From assembly GCA_002393095.1 (NCBI GenBank), contig DGII01000058.1, forward strand, positions 1 to 8,948: a stretch of DNA of 8,948 nucleotides, in the 5' to 3' direction. The notes below the pieces were generated by a model. The model saw nothing but the letters and a program-made list of their open reading frames with translations, made no database searches and was not told the DNA's origin. Of the stretch, positions 1 to 6,399 are shown in pieces. Each line of letters starts with the position of its first letter. Positions within the stretch are counted from its first letter, which is position 1. The position numbers and the translations under genes are program-made. Source of the stretch: Lachnospiraceae bacterium UBA3826 (GTDB taxonomy: Bacteria > Bacillota > Clostridia > Lachnospirales > Lachnospiraceae).

Positions 1-1160
1 TGATCTTCATCGCTTTCGCATTCGGATGCAATATCGGCTGCTCGGTCATTGTAGCAGGTTACTTCGGAGCAAAGGATAATGCAAGCCTTAAGACAACTGT
101 ATACACTGCACTAATAGCAAGCGGAGCACTCTGTCTCATGCTGATGGTCATGGGAGCTATAGGCTGTGATGCGCTGCTTTCTCTGATCAATACACCGTTG
201 GAGGTGTTCGCTGATTCGAGACTCTACCTTAATATATATATTCTGGGACTTCCCTTTGTATTCTATTATAATATAGCAACCGGCATATTCTCGGCGATGG
301 GTGATTCCAAGACACCGTTCGTATTCCTTGCGGCTTCGTCAAGCGCCAACATCGCCATGGATATATGGTTCGTTACAGGCTTTCATATGGGAGTTGCCGG
401 CGTCGCATGGGCCACCTTCATATGTCAGGGTATAAGCTGTGTATTGGCTCTGTTCGTGGTGTTAAGGCGGCTTGCCGGTATTCCGGTAACAGGGAAAACA
501 ACTGTTTTCTCCGTTCATATACTGCGCAAGCTGGCTGTCATTGCCGTGCCGAGCATCCTTCAGCAGAGCTTCATCTCTATCGGCAATATCATCATACAGG
601 GTGTGATCAACAGCTTCGGTCCCGGTGTAATGGCAGGCTATTCGGCGGCGATCAAGCTTAATAATCTGGTGATCACATCTTTTACCACACTGGGCAACGG
701 AATATCGAATTATGCGGCGCAGAATATCGGTGCAGGCAGATTATCGCGGATAAGACCGGGCTTCAAAGCCGGTATCAAGATGGTGTGGATGCTTGGTATA
801 CCGCTTGCAGCGGCATATTTCTTCCTGTGGAGGATATTCCTTGGCTTCTTCATGAGCGATCCGTCCGATATAGCGCTGGATACCGGTAAGATGCTGTTAC
901 GGATACTGTCTCCCTTCTATATAGTAGTATCATCAAAGCTGGTGGCGGACGGTATTCTGCGCGGAGCAGGGATGATGGGACGATTCATGGTCGCTACCTT
1001 CACCGATCTGATCTTAAGAGTAATACTTGCGATTGTGCTGTCAGGAACAACTCTTGGCGTAACCGGTATATGGTGTGCATGGCCTATCGGTTGGACGATC
1101 GCCACGATCATATCGCTGCTTGCCTACCGTTCGGGAGAATGGTATAAGACGCGAGCTTAG
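1..1160 (+). CDS. MATE family drug/metabolite:cation antiporter, 3' part
   Basis: Inner-membrane efflux protein of the MATE (NorM/DinF-like) family, expected to export organic cations, drugs or metabolites against Na+ or H+ flow; the substrate cannot be read from sequence. The frame is open from base 3, and the codons before the Met at 138 read as normal MATE sequence (GCSVIVAGYFGAKD), so that Met is internal and the true start lies outside the window. About 385 residues are visible; full MATE proteins have about 440-460, so roughly 60-70 N-terminal residues (TM1 and part of TM2) are missing. Family-typical stretches are YNIATGIFSAMGDSKTP, HMGVAGVAWATFICQG and, in the second half, FGPGVMAGYSAAIKLNN, which starts the repeat of the two-lobed 12-TM fold. 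The gene ends in TAG and is followed at once by a terminator. The MATE assignment is firm. Confidence 0.93.
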   Translation, partial: IFIAFAFGCNIGCSVIVAGYFGAKDNASLKTTVYTALIASGALCLMLMVMGAIGCDALLSLINTPLEVFADSRLYLNIYILGLPFVFYYNIATGIFSAMGDSKTPFVFLAASSSANIAMDIWFVTGFHMGVAGVAWATFICQGISCVLALFVVLRRLAGIPVTGKTTVFSVHILRKLAVIAVPSILQQSFISIGNIIIQGVINSFGPGVMAGYSAAIKLNNLVITSFTTLGNGISNYAAQNIGAGRLSRIRPGFKAGIKMVWMLGIPLAAAYFFLWRIFLGFFMSDPSDIALDTGKMLLRILSPFYIVVSSKLVADGILRGAGMMGRFMVATFTDLILRVILAIVLSGTTLGVTGIWCAWPIGWTIATIISLLAYRSGEWYKTRA

Positions 1161-1165
1161 AATAA

Positions 1166-1202
1166 GGGGCTGTCGCATTAATTAGTGCGGCAGCCCTGTT
1201 TT
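1166..1202 (+). terminator. Rho-independent terminator after the MATE gene
   Basis: An 11-bp stem (GGGCTGTCGCA at 1167-1177 with TGCGGCAGCCC at 1186-1196, one G-T wobble), an 8-base loop and a following TGTTTT tract. It starts 6 bp after the MATE stop codon. Read on the minus strand the same stem is followed by a weaker T-rich stretch, so it may also stop transcripts from the small minus-strand genes at 1219-1883. Confidence 0.85.
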
Positions 1203-1218
1203 AATGAATACTCATTTG

Positions 1219-1413
1219 TTAAGTGCTATGCACATCATCCGTAAGACGATGCAGATAGTCGTTGCATGTTTCCACTATGTCGGCAGGAGCTTTCTCTATA
1301 AACTTTGCTCCTCCTCCCGCCAAATCCACTGTGCGAACCTGATTACTTTTATATCTTTCATATAACCCTCGCCTCAAATCATAACCCTGTGATTGTTCAT
1401 TATAAGCCTTATA
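1219..1413 (-). pseudogene. Downstream remnant of the interrupted small gene (in-frame after a TGA)
   Basis: After the TGA at 1416-1414 that ends the 76-residue reading frame, the same frame stays open for 64 more codons to a TAA at 1221-1219. The translation looks like real protein (for example YDLRRGLYERYKSNQVRTVD, then GGGAKFIEKAPADIV and ETCNDYLHRLTDDV). No ATG start lies in this frame, and no convincing ribosome site precedes its TTG or GTG codons. The simplest reading is that 1219-1644 was one gene of about 140 codons, now broken by a nonsense mutation or a sequencing error. A chance open stretch, or an independent gene started from TTG, is less likely. I do not recognise the family. 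It ends 17 bp from the MATE terminator hairpin. Confidence 0.45.
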
Positions 1414-1644
1414 TCATATGTATATTTGGGATGAGGAGAAGTACCCTCTTATAAGAAGAGATGATTTGTCAGATGATCCTGTCATATACATTCCATCATC
1501 CATACCTACCGACAATACTTCATATGGTTTGCCGGATTCATCCAATATACCTATTCCATTCCTGAATAATTCTCTCGAACCCTCTACAACAACCGCTGTA
1601 TTATCATCAACGGCCATAGTCTTCAGAACACTACATATTGTCAT
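1414..1644 (-). CDS. Hypothetical protein, probably truncated (76 aa)
   Basis: I do not recognise this protein. It starts with an ATG that overlaps the stop codon of the upstream 80-residue gene by 4 bp (ATGA, 1641-1644), the classic sign of translational coupling. AAGGAG lies about 10 bases upstream, inside the end of the preceding gene. Residues 10-52 look like a beta-rich segment (TAVVVEGSRELFRNGIGIL, then GKPYEVLSVGMDDGM). The last 20 residues are serine-rich and of lower complexity. The TGA stop at 1416-1414 appears premature, because the same frame continues open for 64 codons of protein-like sequence. No membrane segment or signal peptide is seen. The product may be a non-functional fragment. 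Confidence 0.5.
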   Translation of the reverse strand: MTICSVLKTMAVDDNTAVVVEGSRELFRNGIGILDESGKPYEVLSVGMDDGMYMTGSSDKSSLLIRGYFSSSQIYI

Positions 1645-1883
1645 ATCTTATCATCTCCTTTCTTTACCCTTATTCTATCTTGATACCATTGAAGAGCTTT
1701 TTGAGTCTGTAAGACCTCCACCTGCGTCAATTTCAAAATCTCTGCATTTTTTAATAAATACTCCTGTGCTTCTATCTCACACTCATAGGCATTGATCACA
1801 GTTCCATCTATCTTTCCGCTCCTGAATTGTTGTATGTGATACAATTCTTCATATACAGCAGATCTGGATGGTTTTCTCTCCAT
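1641..1883 (-). CDS. Hypothetical small helical protein (80 aa)
   Basis: I do not recognise the family. The chosen start is the ATG at 1883-1881, because a strong ribosome site (AAAGGAG) sits 5 bases upstream. An in-frame ATG at 1898 would add five residues (MKGEA) but has no ribosome site, since the SD itself lies in those codons. The protein is short, charged and apparently helical throughout: VYEELYHIQQFRSGKIDGTV, then ECEIEAQEYLLKNAEILKL and a closing QKALQWYQDRIRVKKGDDKI with a basic patch. There is no signal peptide or membrane segment. Its TGA overlaps the ATG of the next gene (ATGA), so the two are translated together. Size and coupling would fit the first partner of a two-gene module such as a toxin-antitoxin or chaperone-client pair, but no motif proves that. 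Confidence 0.55.
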   Translation of the reverse strand: MERKPSRSAVYEELYHIQQFRSGKIDGTVINAYECEIEAQEYLLKNAEILKLTQVEVLQTQKALQWYQDRIRVKKGDDKI

Positions 1884-1903
1884 CGCTTCTCCTTTCATTT
1901 TAC

Positions 1904-1913
1904 AACAATTGTT
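1904..1913. promoter_or_regulatory. Perfect 10-bp palindrome upstream of the small minus-strand genes
   Basis: AACAATTGTT lies about 20 bp before the chosen start of the 80-residue gene, within an AT-rich stretch that probably contains its promoter. It could be half of an operator. No well-spaced -35/-10 pair could be placed with confidence. The symmetry is visible; the role is inferred. Confidence 0.25.
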
Positions 1914-2109
1914 AATAAAAAAATAGTGGAATTAAGCACGCTTTGTATAAGAATTGGCTTAGATGCGCCGATTATTAATACTTCCCTTTTGTGCTTGAAA
2001 TGAATATAGCATATACCCGATGCGTACGCAAGGAAAACGTGGATTTTTATTCAGACCGGTACAGGTGTAATAATACCACCTTGAAAAAGGCATGATCCGG
2101 TGTGTAAGA

Positions 2110-2138
2110 TTGATTTTTTTCCTGCCGTATGCTACAGT
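2110..2138 (+). promoter_or_regulatory. Probable SigA promoter for trmB
   Basis: TTGATT at 2110-2115 and TACAGT at 2133-2138 are separated by exactly 17 bp. The -10 is preceded by TGC, which matches the extended -10 pattern TGn. Transcription would start near 2145, giving a leader of about 30 bases. The rest of the gap from 1914 to 2109 holds no gene I can support. It contains a weaker candidate pair (TTGTGC and TATACC, 17 bp apart, around 1990-2018) and a short inverted repeat (AGGTG at 2063 with CACCT at 2077). Confidence 0.45.
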
Positions 2139-2174
2139 AGACAGGCTGATCATACCACTTTTAAGGATGAACAT

Positions 2175-2894
2175 ATGAGATTACGACACATTAAAGGCGC
2201 AGAAGAACTGATAGCCTGCAACAGATTCGTAGTGCAGGACCCTAAGGCAATGCGCGGAAGCTGGCACGATGCATTCCCCGGCAGAACCGCCGGACAGACT
2301 GAAGAGCATACACCCGGACAGACTGAGGATAAAGCCGCCACACAAAATGCAGATAAGGCTTCTCACCCACTGTATATAGAAGTCGGCACAGGCAAGGGGC
2401 GCTTCATCACGGAGCTTGCCGCTGCCAATCCCGATATAGATTATATAGGTATAGAGAATCATTCAAGCGTGCTGCTTAAGGCAGTTAAGAAATTAGAGGA
2501 TAGAGAGCTTCCCAACTTAAGATTCATCCTTATGGATGCAATCACTATAGAGGAAGTATTCGCTCCGGGAGAGGTGGACAGGATATACCTTAATTTCTCT
2601 GACCCATGGCCCAAGGACAGACATGCCAAGAGACGCCTGCCGTCCAGACAGTTCTTGGCAAGGTTTCATGAGATACTGTGTGATGAAGGTACCATTGAAT
2701 TCAAGACCGATAACAGGGTACTCTTCGATTTTGCCTTAGAAGAGCTTAAGTTCAGTGACTTCGAGCTGATAGATAAGACCTATGATCTGCATAATGATGA
2801 GAAGATGAATGCAGGTAATATAATGACAGAATACGAGGAGCGCTTCTCTTCTATCGGGAATCCTATATGTAAGTATGTGATAAAAAGAAGGTAG
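2175..2894 (+). CDS. trmB: tRNA (guanine-46-N7)-methyltransferase TrmB
   Basis: Transfers methyl from S-adenosylmethionine to N7 of G46 in the variable loop of tRNAs (EC 2.1.1.33); cytosolic class I methyltransferase. The start is the ATG at 2175, because MRLRHIKGAEELI matches the family N-terminus and AAGGA sits 7 bases upstream. An in-frame ATG at 2100 would add 25 unrelated residues. The product has 239 aa against about 210-220 for typical Firmicute TrmB. The SAM site is IEVGTGKG (68-75), followed by YIGIENHS (90-97). The signature FSDPWPKDRHAKRRL lies at 141-155, and FKTDN (176-180) and TEYEERF (218-224) are also conserved. The extra length is a hydrophilic Thr/Gln/Glu-rich insertion at about 36-63, just before the SAM motif, with an internal 8-residue repeat. 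Single-gene transcript between its own promoter and terminator. Confidence 0.95.
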   Translation: MRLRHIKGAEELIACNRFVVQDPKAMRGSWHDAFPGRTAGQTEEHTPGQTEDKAATQNADKASHPLYIEVGTGKGRFITELAAANPDIDYIGIENHSSVLLKAVKKLEDRELPNLRFILMDAITIEEVFAPGEVDRIYLNFSDPWPKDRHAKRRLPSRQFLARFHEILCDEGTIEFKTDNRVLFDFALEELKFSDFELIDKTYDLHNDEKMNAGNIMTEYEERFSSIGNPICKYVIKRR

Positions 2895-2898
2895 ATAA

Positions 2899-2923
2899 AA
2901 AGCCGGCGATCAACGCCGGCTTT
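2899..2923. terminator. Bidirectional terminator between trmB and the GGDEF-EAL gene
   Basis: A perfect 10-bp inverted repeat (AAAGCCGGCG and CGCCGGCTTT) with a 5-base loop sits between two converging genes. It begins 4 bp after the trmB stop and ends 21 bp before the stop of the minus-strand gene. The plus strand has a TTTAAT tail; the minus strand has a better CTTTTTATCT tail. It probably ends both transcripts. Confidence 0.9.
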
Positions 2924-2944
2924 AATATATACATACTGTCATCT

Positions 2945-4627
2945 CTATCCCAGAAGCTGTGCGAATTCCTCCTCAGGAAGGGGCTTATAGAAGTAATACC
3001 CCTGTATGTAATCACATCCGCAATCACGAAGGAAATCAAGCTGTTCCTTGGTCTCCACTCCCTCTGCTATAACCGTGGCACCTAAGGCATGTGATAATTC
3101 TATGGTTGATTTGATTATTATCTCAGCTTTATTCTGAATACCTATCTTGCGTATGAATCCCATGTCAAGCTTCACTATATCGAATGAGAAATTCTCAAGT
3201 GTAGACAGGGATGACATACCGCTGCCGTAATCGTCCAGGAGTATCTTAACGCCCAGATCCTTGAACCTGTTAAGGTAGTCGCTGGCATTTTTCTCAAGGT
3301 CTGCATAAGCAGACTCAGTGACCTCTATCCTGACATAATCCGTAGCAAAAGAGGTATTGCTATATACATCCACCAGATGATCCATAAGAGATGTATTGTA
3401 GAAGTCTATACGCGAGAGATTGACCGCACAGGGAACAATCAGCTTACAGTCCCTCGCTCTGGTCTGATTAAACTCAAGTATCCTGTCCACCATGAACCTG
3501 TCAAGAACGGATATCTGCCCGCCACTCTCAAAAGCCGGTATGAACTCACCGGGTGATATCATACCCAGCTTACCATGCTTCCATCTGACAAGTGCCTCGA
3601 CGCTTGCTATCTGTCCTGTCTTCGCACTGACTATTCCCTGATAGTACGCCTTGAATTCACCAAGCTCCAGCGCTTTATTCATATCGGATATGAGCACTCT
3701 CTGCTTGACATAGTTGACACGAACGTCATCATTATATACCACATGCGAGCGTCCCGCATTGTCAAGTCCGGACTTCTCCGCAAGCTTGGCTCTGTCCACC
3801 ATCTTGCCCACAGAGACATCCCTTCCGTTAATGCGGTATATTCCGCATCTTATAGTGAAATCATATTGCTTGAAGCCCTCATTATATGTCTGATTGGTCA
3901 GGCTTAAGAGGGCATGCTCACTCAGGAATTCATCTTTGGTTATAAGGACAAAATGGTCATTCTCCAGCCTGCCCATTATGACAGGCTTAAGCAACGTCCT
4001 TAAAATATCTCTTGTCTGGAATATCACCATATCTCCGCTCTGCTCGCCGAACAGGTCGTTAATGGCTTTGAAGCCCTTGATATTGGTATATACCAGAGAG
4101 TAGTGTTCTTTATCAATAGGAAGCTCTTCCAGTATCCTCTCGGCATTCTCTATGAATCCGAGCCTTGCATACTCATCCGTCATCCAGTCGTGGTCAACGG
4201 CAGAGGATATATCATAGACGAATCCAATAAGCACATTCTCCTTGTCAGGATGGGCAAAAAACTTATAGCACTTGGACTTTCTCTCTCCTACGAAGGTCAT
4301 ATGAACAGTGCGGACAAAGCTTCCCCTCTCCTTGATCTCCGCCAGGATATTATCAAGTCTTAATTGCTCCCTGTAAGGCTCCTGCTCCTCACTTACCACA
4401 AAATCATACAGAAGATCCCTAAACTTTGATAAGGTCTTGGGCGGCAGCTCCTCCGACGGTATGCTTTCATATACGGAGCCGGCCCTCTTCTTCTCATATA
4501 CGTGATAAAACCATATGGAGTCATCATCTACATTGACTCCGAAGACACAATCGTAGCCATTGGCCATCACCATATCCCATACATAACCGTCAACAGGCTT
4601 GGTCTCTTCGATATTATTATCTCCCAA
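2945..4627 (-). CDS. Cyclic-di-GMP phosphodiesterase with degenerate GGDEF and intact EAL domain
   Basis: Soluble 560-residue signalling protein expected to hydrolyse c-di-GMP to pGpG. Residues 1-140 are an unassigned, perhaps PAS-like, sensor region without membrane segments. Residues 145-300 form a GGDEF fold (DWMTDEYARLGFI, NIKGFKAINDLFGEQSGD), but its active-site loop reads ENDHF (222-226), with the catalytic Glu replaced by His, so cyclase activity is unlikely. Residues 312-560 are an EAL domain with E344-A-L, N403, EVTES (435-439), DDYGSG (465-470), K486, AEGVET (521-526) and QGY (542-544). All expected metal- and substrate-binding residues are present, although the usual YQPI reads YQGI. 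The start is TTG at 4627, with GGAGGG 7 bases upstream; an ATG at 4632 is in another frame and too close to that site. It lies 69 bp after the NSS gene with no visible terminator between, so co-transcription is likely. Confidence 0.93.
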   Translation of the reverse strand: MGDNNIEETKPVDGYVWDMVMANGYDCVFGVNVDDDSIWFYHVYEKKRAGSVYESIPSEELPPKTLSKFRDLLYDFVVSEEQEPYREQLRLDNILAEIKERGSFVRTVHMTFVGERKSKCYKFFAHPDKENVLIGFVYDISSAVDHDWMTDEYARLGFIENAERILEELPIDKEHYSLVYTNIKGFKAINDLFGEQSGDMVIFQTRDILRTLLKPVIMGRLENDHFVLITKDEFLSEHALLSLTNQTYNEGFKQYDFTIRCGIYRINGRDVSVGKMVDRAKLAEKSGLDNAGRSHVVYNDDVRVNYVKQRVLISDMNKALELGEFKAYYQGIVSAKTGQIASVEALVRWKHGKLGMISPGEFIPAFESGGQISVLDRFMVDRILEFNQTRARDCKLIVPCAVNLSRIDFYNTSLMDHLVDVYSNTSFATDYVRIEVTESAYADLEKNASDYLNRFKDLGVKILLDDYGSGMSSLSTLENFSFDIVKLDMGFIRKIGIQNKAEIIIKSTIELSHALGATVIAEGVETKEQLDFLRDCGCDYIQGYYFYKPLPEEEFAQLLG

Positions 4628-4634
4628 TGCATTT

Positions 4635-4640
4635 CCCTCC
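4635..4640 (-). promoter_or_regulatory. Ribosome binding site that fixes a TTG start
   Basis: GGAGGG on the minus strand lies 7 bases before the TTG at 4627-4625. The nearby ATG (4632-4630) is only 2 bases from the site and belongs to another frame. The rare TTG start is therefore the supported one for the GGDEF-EAL gene and may lower its expression relative to the symporter upstream. Confidence 0.75.
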
Positions 4641-4696
4641 GCTTCCCTGCGTCTGCTATAGTAACCCCTGTTCCAACTTTAACACACAGATTGACA

Positions 4697-6091
4697 TCAC
4701 ACAATGCCTATTGCCTTAAGCAACAGTGCTATAAGCATCACAGGTGCCACATACTTGATCATGATCACATACAGGCCTCTCCTGCCGAATTTTTCACCGT
4801 TTCTGGTGATCTCTGCCGTGATGTATTCAGGCTTAAGTATCCATCCAACCAGTATACATGTACCGATGGCTACAACCGGCATGAGCAGGTTATTGCTCAC
4901 ATAATCCATAATGTCAAGAACCTGTGCTATGGCACCGTTCGGAAGTGTTATCTCGAAGTAGAACTTGTTATATCCAAGACATACCACTATACCAAGTACT
5001 AAAGCGATGAAGCCCTCCACTAAAGTAGCATGCTTCCTCTCCATATGGAAGCCGTCCATGAAGCTTGATACTATTGCTTCCAGAATCGACACGGCACTTG
5101 TGGTAGCTGCGAAGAGCACCATTGCGAAGAACAGACATCCTATCACATTACCCATCCTACCCATCTGAAGGAATACCTTGGGAAGAGATACGAACATAAG
5201 TCCGGGACCGGATGCCTGCATTCCTTCCCTGCCCATGAAGACATATACGGCAGGTATGATCATGACACCTGCAAGGAAAGCGATACCCGTGTCGAACACC
5301 TCTATCTGACCTACAGACTTGGACAGATTGATATCATCCTTCATATAAGAGCCGTAAGCTATCATGATACCCATAGCCACACTTAAGCTGTAGAACAACT
5401 GTCCCATGGCATCCATCGTGGTAGAGAATACATTCTGGAATGTCACAGTCCCCGCTTCGGGTATGAAGAGTATCTTAAGTCCCTCCATTCCGCTTCTTGT
5501 AACTCCCGCATCATCCGTGTGTGATATGGTAAGCGAATAGATCGATATGAACAGTATGAGTACCACCAGTAAAGGCATGATGATCTTAGAGAATTTCTCT
5601 ATGCCCTTGTCTACACCGCCCAGTACGACCACCATGGTAAGGAACAAGAACACTATCATCATACCTATGGGTGTGGAAGTATCAGTAATGAATTCGGTAA
5701 AAAATCCGTCCTCGGCAGCCTGCGCACCGGCACCTGTTAAGAATGCGAGGAAGTACTTGACTACCCATCCGCCGATGACACAATAGTACGGCATTATCAT
5801 CATGGGCACTATGCAGGCCAGTATACCGAGAGGCTTCCATTTTCTGTTAAGAACTCCGTATGCGGTAAGAGGACTCTGCTTACTCTTCCTTCCTATTGCA
5901 ACCTCTGTGATAAGCAGCGTAAAGCCGAAAGTCAGTGCAAGGATCAGATAGATCATTAGGAACAGACCTCCGCCGTCTCTGGCCGCTAAGTATGGGAACC
6001 TCCATATATTGCCAAGTCCAACAGCACTGCCCGCAGCAGCAAGAACAAATCCGATAGAACCTGTAAATAAATTTCTTTCTTTCTTATTCAT
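4697..6091 (-). CDS. Neurotransmitter:sodium symporter (NSS) family amino-acid transporter
   Basis: Inner-membrane LeuT-fold symporter that takes up an amino acid or related amine with Na+. The 464 aa match the short bacterial NSS proteins (Tyt1/MhsT class, usually 11 TM), and the chain ends in its last hydrophobic segment. TM1 carries the signature GSAVGLGNIWRFPY (21-34), the unwound Na+- and substrate-binding helix; A23 and N28 align with LeuT Na1 ligands. TM6 is GQLFYSLSVAMG (230-241) followed by YGSY. TM7 starts DTGIAFLAG (267). TM8 has TTS at 330-332, whose Thr-Ser matches the LeuT Na2 ligands. The ATG at 6091 has AGGGGG 7 bases upstream. A good promoter and a leader of about 115 bases precede it, and the GGDEF-EAL gene follows 69 bp later on the same strand. 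Family is certain; the amino acid carried is unknown. Confidence 0.95.
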   Translation of the reverse strand: MNKKERNLFTGSIGFVLAAAGSAVGLGNIWRFPYLAARDGGGLFLMIYLILALTFGFTLLITEVAIGRKSKQSPLTAYGVLNRKWKPLGILACIVPMMIMPYYCVIGGWVVKYFLAFLTGAGAQAAEDGFFTEFITDTSTPIGMMIVFLFLTMVVVLGGVDKGIEKFSKIIMPLLVVLILFISIYSLTISHTDDAGVTRSGMEGLKILFIPEAGTVTFQNVFSTTMDAMGQLFYSLSVAMGIMIAYGSYMKDDINLSKSVGQIEVFDTGIAFLAGVMIIPAVYVFMGREGMQASGPGLMFVSLPKVFLQMGRMGNVIGCLFFAMVLFAATTSAVSILEAIVSSFMDGFHMERKHATLVEGFIALVLGIVVCLGYNKFYFEITLPNGAIAQVLDIMDYVSNNLLMPVVAIGTCILVGWILKPEYITAEITRNGEKFGRRGLYVIMIKYVAPVMLIALLLKAIGIV

Positions 6092-6153
6092 AAGATAACC
6101 CCCTCAGTTGTTAGAATACTCCGTCCACTCACATATCATCACATAGTACAGTG

Positions 6154-6204
6154 TATCTGCGTTCCCTATAGCCGACTCACACAGGGCACATGGTATGGCA
6201 GATA
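6154..6204 (-). promoter_or_regulatory. Possible structured 5' leader of the NSS gene
   Basis: At the very 5' end of the predicted NSS transcript, TATCTGC (6204-6198) can pair with GCAGATA (6160-6154). A nested CCCT/AGGG stem lies inside, giving a closed domain of about 50 bases. It does not match the riboswitch consensus sequences I know (glycine, c-di-GMP, T-box, guanidine). It could be a simple mRNA-stability stem or chance pairing. Confidence 0.25.
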
Positions 6205-6211
6205 GAATGTA

Positions 6212-6240
6212 AGTATATCTATCATACTAGAAAACCTCAA
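6212..6240 (-). promoter_or_regulatory. SigA-type promoter for the NSS / GGDEF-EAL transcript
   Basis: On the minus strand TTGAGG (6240-6235) and TATACT (6217-6212) are separated by exactly 17 bp. Transcription would start near 6205, about 115 bases before the NSS start codon. Both boxes are close to the SigA consensus. Confidence 0.65.
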
Positions 6241-6274
6241 CAAATACAACCTTGAAACACCTCTGAAGAATAAC

Positions 6275-6297
6275 AAAAGACTTGAAAAAAGTCTTTT
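6275..6297. other. 9-bp hairpin overlapping the -35 of the hisK promoter
   Basis: AAAAGACTT (6275-6283) and AAGTCTTTT (6289-6297) form a perfect inverted repeat with a 5-base spacer. No gene ends into it from either side, so a terminator role is doubtful. The -35 box of the plus-strand promoter (TTGAAA, 6282-6287) lies inside it, which fits a protein-binding operator better. Confidence 0.35.
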
Positions 6298-6310
6298 CCT
6301 CGACTATTAT
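6282..6310 (+). promoter_or_regulatory. SigA-type promoter for hisK (and perhaps sulP)
   Basis: TTGAAA at 6282-6287 and TATTAT at 6305-6310 are separated by exactly 17 bp, a near-consensus pair. Transcription would start near 6317 and give a leader of about 83 bases before the ATG at 6400. It is divergent from the NSS promoter, whose -35 box is about 41 bp away, so one regulator could act on both. Confidence 0.65.
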
Positions 6311-6336
6311 GTGTTGTGGAAAAATATCGCTTCGCA

Positions 6337-6353
6337 CGGGTGCCTGACACCCG
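6337..6353. repeat. GC-rich palindrome in the hisK leader
   Basis: CGGGTG and CACCCG flank a 5-base loop (CCTGA). The hairpin is itself flanked by two direct copies of GCTTCG, at 6329-6334 and 6353-6358. No T tract follows, so it is not an intrinsic terminator. It stands out in an AT-rich leader and resembles short interspersed palindromes, but a genome search is needed to call it a repeat family. Confidence 0.35.
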
Positions 6354-6399
6354 CTTCGGATGTATAAGACCATATGTGTCATCAAGACATAAGGAAAAA

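Noticed and set aside
138..140. ATG as the start of the MATE gene
   Set aside because: The frame is open upstream to base 3 and encodes conserved MATE sequence, so this Met is internal.
1418..1795. 125-codon plus-strand open frame
   Set aside because: It is antisense to the coupled minus-strand genes, which have good ribosome sites and overlap; its product is not protein-like.
1959..2174. 71-codon minus-strand open frame upstream of trmB
   Set aside because: It starts inside the trmB ribosome-site region, lacks its own ribosome site and crosses the trmB promoter; its composition looks random.
2100..2174. 25-residue N-terminal extension of TrmB
   Set aside because: The extension overlaps the likely promoter and has no family similarity; the ATG at 2175 has a well-placed AAGGA.
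4502..5002. 166-codon plus-strand open frame
   Set aside because: It is a shadow across the NSS gene, the gap and the EAL gene, all with clear family motifs on the other strand.
6092..6205. A c-di-GMP, glycine or T-box riboswitch in the NSS leader
   Set aside because: None of the conserved core sequences of these classes is present.
6316..6399. GTG start extending HisK by 28 residues
   Set aside because: The added residues cover the leader palindrome and match nothing in the family; the predicted transcription start is near 6317.
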